This document shows positions 61,409 through 64,000 of a DNA stretch of 64,000 nucleotides, one piece after another. The stretch is from NCBI GenBank assembly GCA_002689655.1, contig NZHC01000119.1, positions 1 through 64,000 on the forward strand. The letters are read 5' to 3'. Below the pieces are notes generated by a model. That model ran no database searches. It was not told where the DNA came from and was given only the letters and a program-made list of their open reading frames with translations. Position numbers and translations under genes: made by a program. The DNA comes from Rhodopirellula sp. (GTDB lineage Bacteria > Planctomycetota > Planctomycetia > Pirellulales > Pirellulaceae). Within the stretch, counting starts at the first letter, position 1, and each line of letters begins with the position of its first letter.

Positions 61409-62347
61409 TCATTTGCCAACGGGTTTGATTGCAGCGATGGCATGTTTTGCTGCTTTGACGGCCATTGCGATGGCAATCGCCCTGCCGTGATGATCATTTT
61501 GTGCCCTTAGTTTTTCGAGTTCGGGCAGGGCGGAAGCAGCACGGGGTCCAAGGGTTGCCAATGCCTCTGCGGCGAGTTGGGCCGAGAAGGGGTCGCCCGA
61601 CAGTGCCGAGGTCAGGCTTGGGATTGCCTGCTCATTTGCGCCAATCGCCGCGATGGCACCGATGGCCTCAAGATGTAAGTCCCGAATTTCCCGATGCGAA
61701 AGACCGCCGTCCTGGTTTCCTTTCAAAGGTACCCGCGGCCGAGCAGCTATTGCGATCAATTTGGGAAGCGCTGACTGGGCAGCAGGGCCGATTTTTGCAA
61801 GCGATTCACAAGCTGCCTGCTGCTCGGGATTACGTGCCGACGAGAGTCGCCGGATCAGGAATTCAAGCGACCTTGGTTTGTTCGCGGAAACATCTCCCAG
61901 AGTTTCGACGATCCGGGATATCTGTTCCTCGTCGGCTGTTTCCGTAGCCGTTGCCAGGAAATCCTCAACATCTGCTCTGATCTCCACAAGGGTGCTTTGA
62001 ATTTTCCGGACGATCGACGGATTGGATTCCACCAGCAGTTGTTCTGCTAGAGGTTTTCCAAGGGAACTTGCATTGTTACCCATGGTGCTCAGATACTCGA
62101 GCGCGTCATACCTGATTTTATTCCTTTCGTCGTGCAAGACGATCGCCAGCAGGGTCTGCTGTTCTTGGTCTTTCGACTGATTCTGCAGTTTTTTCAGCAA
62201 TTCCGTGCGCGCACCTGGTCGTGGCCATGGTGGATTTGTCTTCTCGTTTTTGTAGCCAGAACGATTCGCCACGGCTGCTGGTTCACAACCTGCCGCGGTG
62301 ACGAAAACCGTGATCAGTAGAGTGAAGCTGAAAAATGTGTTGGGCAT
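61409..62347 (-). CDS. HEAT-repeat lipoprotein
   Basis: 312 residues. Lipoprotein signal with lipobox TAAGC (MPNTFFSFTLLITVFVTAAGC), so anchored by Cys. The rest is HEAT/PBS-type helical repeat: ERNKIRYDALEYLSTMG, NPEQQAACESLAKIGPAAQSALPKLIAIA, LEAIGAIAAIGANEQAIPSLTSALSG, SAQLAAEALATLGPRAASALPELEKL. Such proteins serve as protein-interaction scaffolds. A fragment of a second copy of its 3' end lies 1051 bases away (60342-60476). Confidence 0.85.
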   Translation of the reverse strand: MPNTFFSFTLLITVFVTAAGCEPAAVANRSGYKNEKTNPPWPRPGARTELLKKLQNQSKDQEQQTLLAIVLHDERNKIRYDALEYLSTMGNNASSLGKPLAEQLLVESNPSIVRKIQSTLVEIRADVEDFLATATETADEEQISRIVETLGDVSANKPRSLEFLIRRLSSARNPEQQAACESLAKIGPAAQSALPKLIAIAARPRVPLKGNQDGGLSHREIRDLHLEAIGAIAAIGANEQAIPSLTSALSGDPFSAQLAAEALATLGPRAASALPELEKLRAQNDHHGRAIAIAMAVKAAKHAIAAIKPVGK

Positions 62348-62697
62348 GAAATGAGGCTCATGTGCAGAGTGCGATACTTCAAATAGGTCAGGTGATTAAC
62401 GTTTGAGTTTCAATTTTCTTTGGTTCCACGAAAAAAATGTACACCTGACTGTATTTTGCAGTTTTGCGACCTACCAAAAACCATCAACTGCCCGCGGGCT
62501 GTGCATCGAAATACAAGAAAAACCGCATTTGTGAGGTGCTCGGCAATGGCGAGCCGTTTATCGCTGCACCATCTGGTTTTCCTGTTTACTGGAATTAATT
62601 CTGGGATTCTCTGAAAGGTCGTGAAGGCTGCTGGGTAATTCTTGCAACTCACGAACATCGTTGTTCGTCAATTCCCATCTCCAGCCGGAATCTAGTC
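62348..62697. promoter_or_regulatory. Divergent intergenic region
   Basis: Lies between the HEAT lipoprotein (minus) and an exported unknown (plus). GGAA precedes the ATG at 62698. Nothing else is supported; track ORFs here are shadows. Confidence 0.35.
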
Positions 62698-63387
62698 ATG
62701 AAAACGTTTCTCTTTGCCGCTATGTGTTTCGCCCTGCAAAATATAGCACTTGCACAAATCAATGTGATTGGATTGCCCGATACAGGAAAATCGTCTGCTG
62801 TAACGCAGTTTTTTCCAAATGTCACTGGTGCCGGTACAGCCGGTGCAGTCGTGCATGTGTGGTACGCTGCGCATCATTCGGGTGTCGCTTATGATTCTGC
62901 TGTGGTCGTGCCCGTCAGCGCCGTAGATGGCTTGGCGGAGGGTGGCCAGATTCCGGGTGGCGGTGGACCGCTTTGGCGGCTCAAGATCGCCGGTAACACG
63001 TCGGTAACACCATGGGTGTTCGAGGGTTGTACACCGTTGGCAGCCGGCCTGTTTGAAATTGCACGCGTCGAAATTTCGTTGCCCAGCAGTCAAACCGCAT
63101 TTGACCGGGTCAGTCTTCTTGGGTCGAACACGTTCGGTTCTGGCCCGGGAACTACGTTTGCCAACGGGTTGGTCGCTACACCAGGTACTGGACCGATGAT
63201 GGTGACTTACCGCTACGTCAACCCGATGAAGTTGCTGTCTGCTGTGATTGGTGCCGGCACTCCCCCCAAGGGTGATGTTTTCGAGAAGCTTGATTTGAAT
63301 TTCTACAATGCCGCGTTCGCCCCAGGTGGCTTTGATGGTGGCTCGTGGATCGAATTTTCGGTCGATACTGATCGTTTTGTTCCGTAG
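62698..63387 (+). CDS. Exported protein of unknown function
   Basis: 229 residues with a clean signal peptide, MKTFLFAAMCFALQNIALA. The mature part is beta-rich and Gly/Val/Thr-rich (NVTGAGTAGAVVHVWYAAHHSGV, GGGGPLWRLKIAGNTSV, FDRVSLLGSNTFGSGPGTTFANG), suggestive of a jelly-roll or secreted beta-sandwich. It ends WIEFSVDTDRFVP with no PEP-CTERM or LPXTG anchor. No named family recognised. It stands alone. Confidence 0.65.
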   Translation: MKTFLFAAMCFALQNIALAQINVIGLPDTGKSSAVTQFFPNVTGAGTAGAVVHVWYAAHHSGVAYDSAVVVPVSAVDGLAEGGQIPGGGGPLWRLKIAGNTSVTPWVFEGCTPLAAGLFEIARVEISLPSSQTAFDRVSLLGSNTFGSGPGTTFANGLVATPGTGPMMVTYRYVNPMKLLSAVIGAGTPPKGDVFEKLDLNFYNAAFAPGGFDGGSWIEFSVDTDRFVP

Positions 63388-63709
63388 CGATCGGGCTGTC
63401 GTAGGCAGTCGTTGATGATTCGAAAAGGGAAACACGTTTCCCCAAGCGAGTAAGAAACAGCGTTACAAAACGTTGACACAAACCAGTGGCATAAAGGGTT
63501 GGGGCACCAAGGGTGGCACAAACGTGGCTGCCCTTTCTTTCGTTTGTACCTGTTTTCTTTCTGCAATCCCTTGATTGGAATCACGCGTGCCATGACTTGG
63601 GCACGTCGACGAAGCAGTGGACGCCAAGCTTGACATGACAAAGAAAAGTTTTTTCTATCTCGACATCGTGACGGGGACTGGACTTGGTGGCTCGTTTGCA
63701 AGTTTCACG
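63388..63709. other. Intergenic spacer
   Basis: I see no gene, repeat or terminator here, except that the final gene's reading frame is already open from an ATG at 63635. Confidence 0.35.
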
Positions 63710-64000
63710 ATGCTGCAGAGCGCACGATCAAATGTCAGGCATGCCGATGTTCCGATTCGGCAAGTCATTTTTGCCGTTTGGGTTGCGTGCCTATTTGGCT
63801 CAGGTTGCTCCCTGGTCGATCGATCAAAGCATTTTGACGCGATTGAACATCCGGTTTCTTATCGTCTCCAACTGCCCGAGTCTGTTCGATTGACTGACGC
63901 TTCCGAAGCAATGCCAGTGGAGGCTGAGCCCACCGTGACAGAGAAGGCCGAGGAATCCATGTCAACTTTTGAGTTGGTCGCCGACAAGTCGAAAAAAGGT
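63710..64000 (+). CDS. N-terminal part of a probable lipoprotein (cut by window end)
   Basis: A frame absent from the track because it has no stop: open from ATG 63635 to the last base. ATG 63710 gives MLQSARSNVRHADVPIR, then the hydrophobic stretch QVIFAVWVACLFGSGC with a lipobox ending in Cys, then an acidic extracytoplasmic part (DASEAMPVEAEPTVTEKAEE). The ATG at 63635 would add 25 residues. No domain is identifiable yet. Confidence 0.55.
   Translation, partial: MLQSARSNVRHADVPIRQVIFAVWVACLFGSGCSLVDRSKHFDAIEHPVSYRLQLPESVRLTDASEAMPVEAEPTVTEKAEESMSTFELVADKSKKG

Overview
The window looks like chromosomal DNA of a planctomycete, most likely a Pirellulaceae-like (Rhodopirellula-type) bacterium. 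The support is family content: three PSCyt1/PSD (DUF1592/1588/1585) plus DUF1552 gene pairs, one DUF1549/DUF1553 plus DUF1501 pair led by an ECF sigma factor and a FecR-LamG protein, a SHD1-WD40 protein, dockerin-bearing secreted proteins, the N-terminal 'LEKRNLLA' surface-protein motif, a sulfatase and several PQQ-like propellers. Genes are spread on both strands in short operons with long spacers. I recognised no rRNA, tRNA, CRISPR array, integrase or insertion sequence.

Layout. 0-7.7 kb: end of a dockerin protein, GltS-type transporter, threonine synthase, an anti-sigma-type ATPase fused to a GNAT acetyltransferase, a PH-like membrane protein coupled to an ACT-domain protein, and an orphan GspF. 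7.8-14.3 kb: first PSCyt/DUF1552 pair, a WalJ-type metallo-hydrolase, a 15-bp minisatellite in a probably broken gene, a beta-flower repeat protein and a small exported protein. 14.5-21.3 kb: two proteins with monooxygenase-like folds, a cytochrome P450 and a secreted alpha/beta hydrolase. 21.8-29.3 kb: an exported unknown, the second PSCyt/DUF1552 pair, a metallophosphatase and a PQQ propeller. 29.6-38.4 kb: a vanadium haloperoxidase with an N-terminal dockerin, a decayed leucine-rich-repeat gene, a sulfatase, a eukaryote-like UMP/CMP kinase with an extra N-terminal module, and SHD1-WD40. 39.1-41.7 kb: a compact acyltransferase-like/methyltransferase/desaturase cluster. 42-52 kb: M61 peptidase, PQQ propeller, third PSCyt/DUF1552 pair, and a HExxH protein with a LecA-like tail. 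52.9-59.2 kb: ECF sigma, FecR-LamG, DUF1549/1553, DUF1501 and EF-hand operon. 59.6-64 kb: DinB protein, proline-rich exported protein, HEAT lipoprotein with a truncated duplicate of its 3' end nearby, an exported unknown, and a lipoprotein cut by the window end.

How it works together. Much of the coding capacity is for exported or envelope proteins: c-type cytochrome-like PSCyt proteins with their DUF1552/DUF1501 partners (function unproven), hydrolases, propellers and dockerins. The most unusual items are the UMP/CMP kinase fusion, the ATPase-GNAT fusion, the acyltransferase/methyltransferase/desaturase cluster and the haloperoxidase-dockerin. Several decayed genes and three short tandem repeats show that intergenic DNA is actively drifting here. 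All functional statements come from reading motifs by eye; no database search was run.
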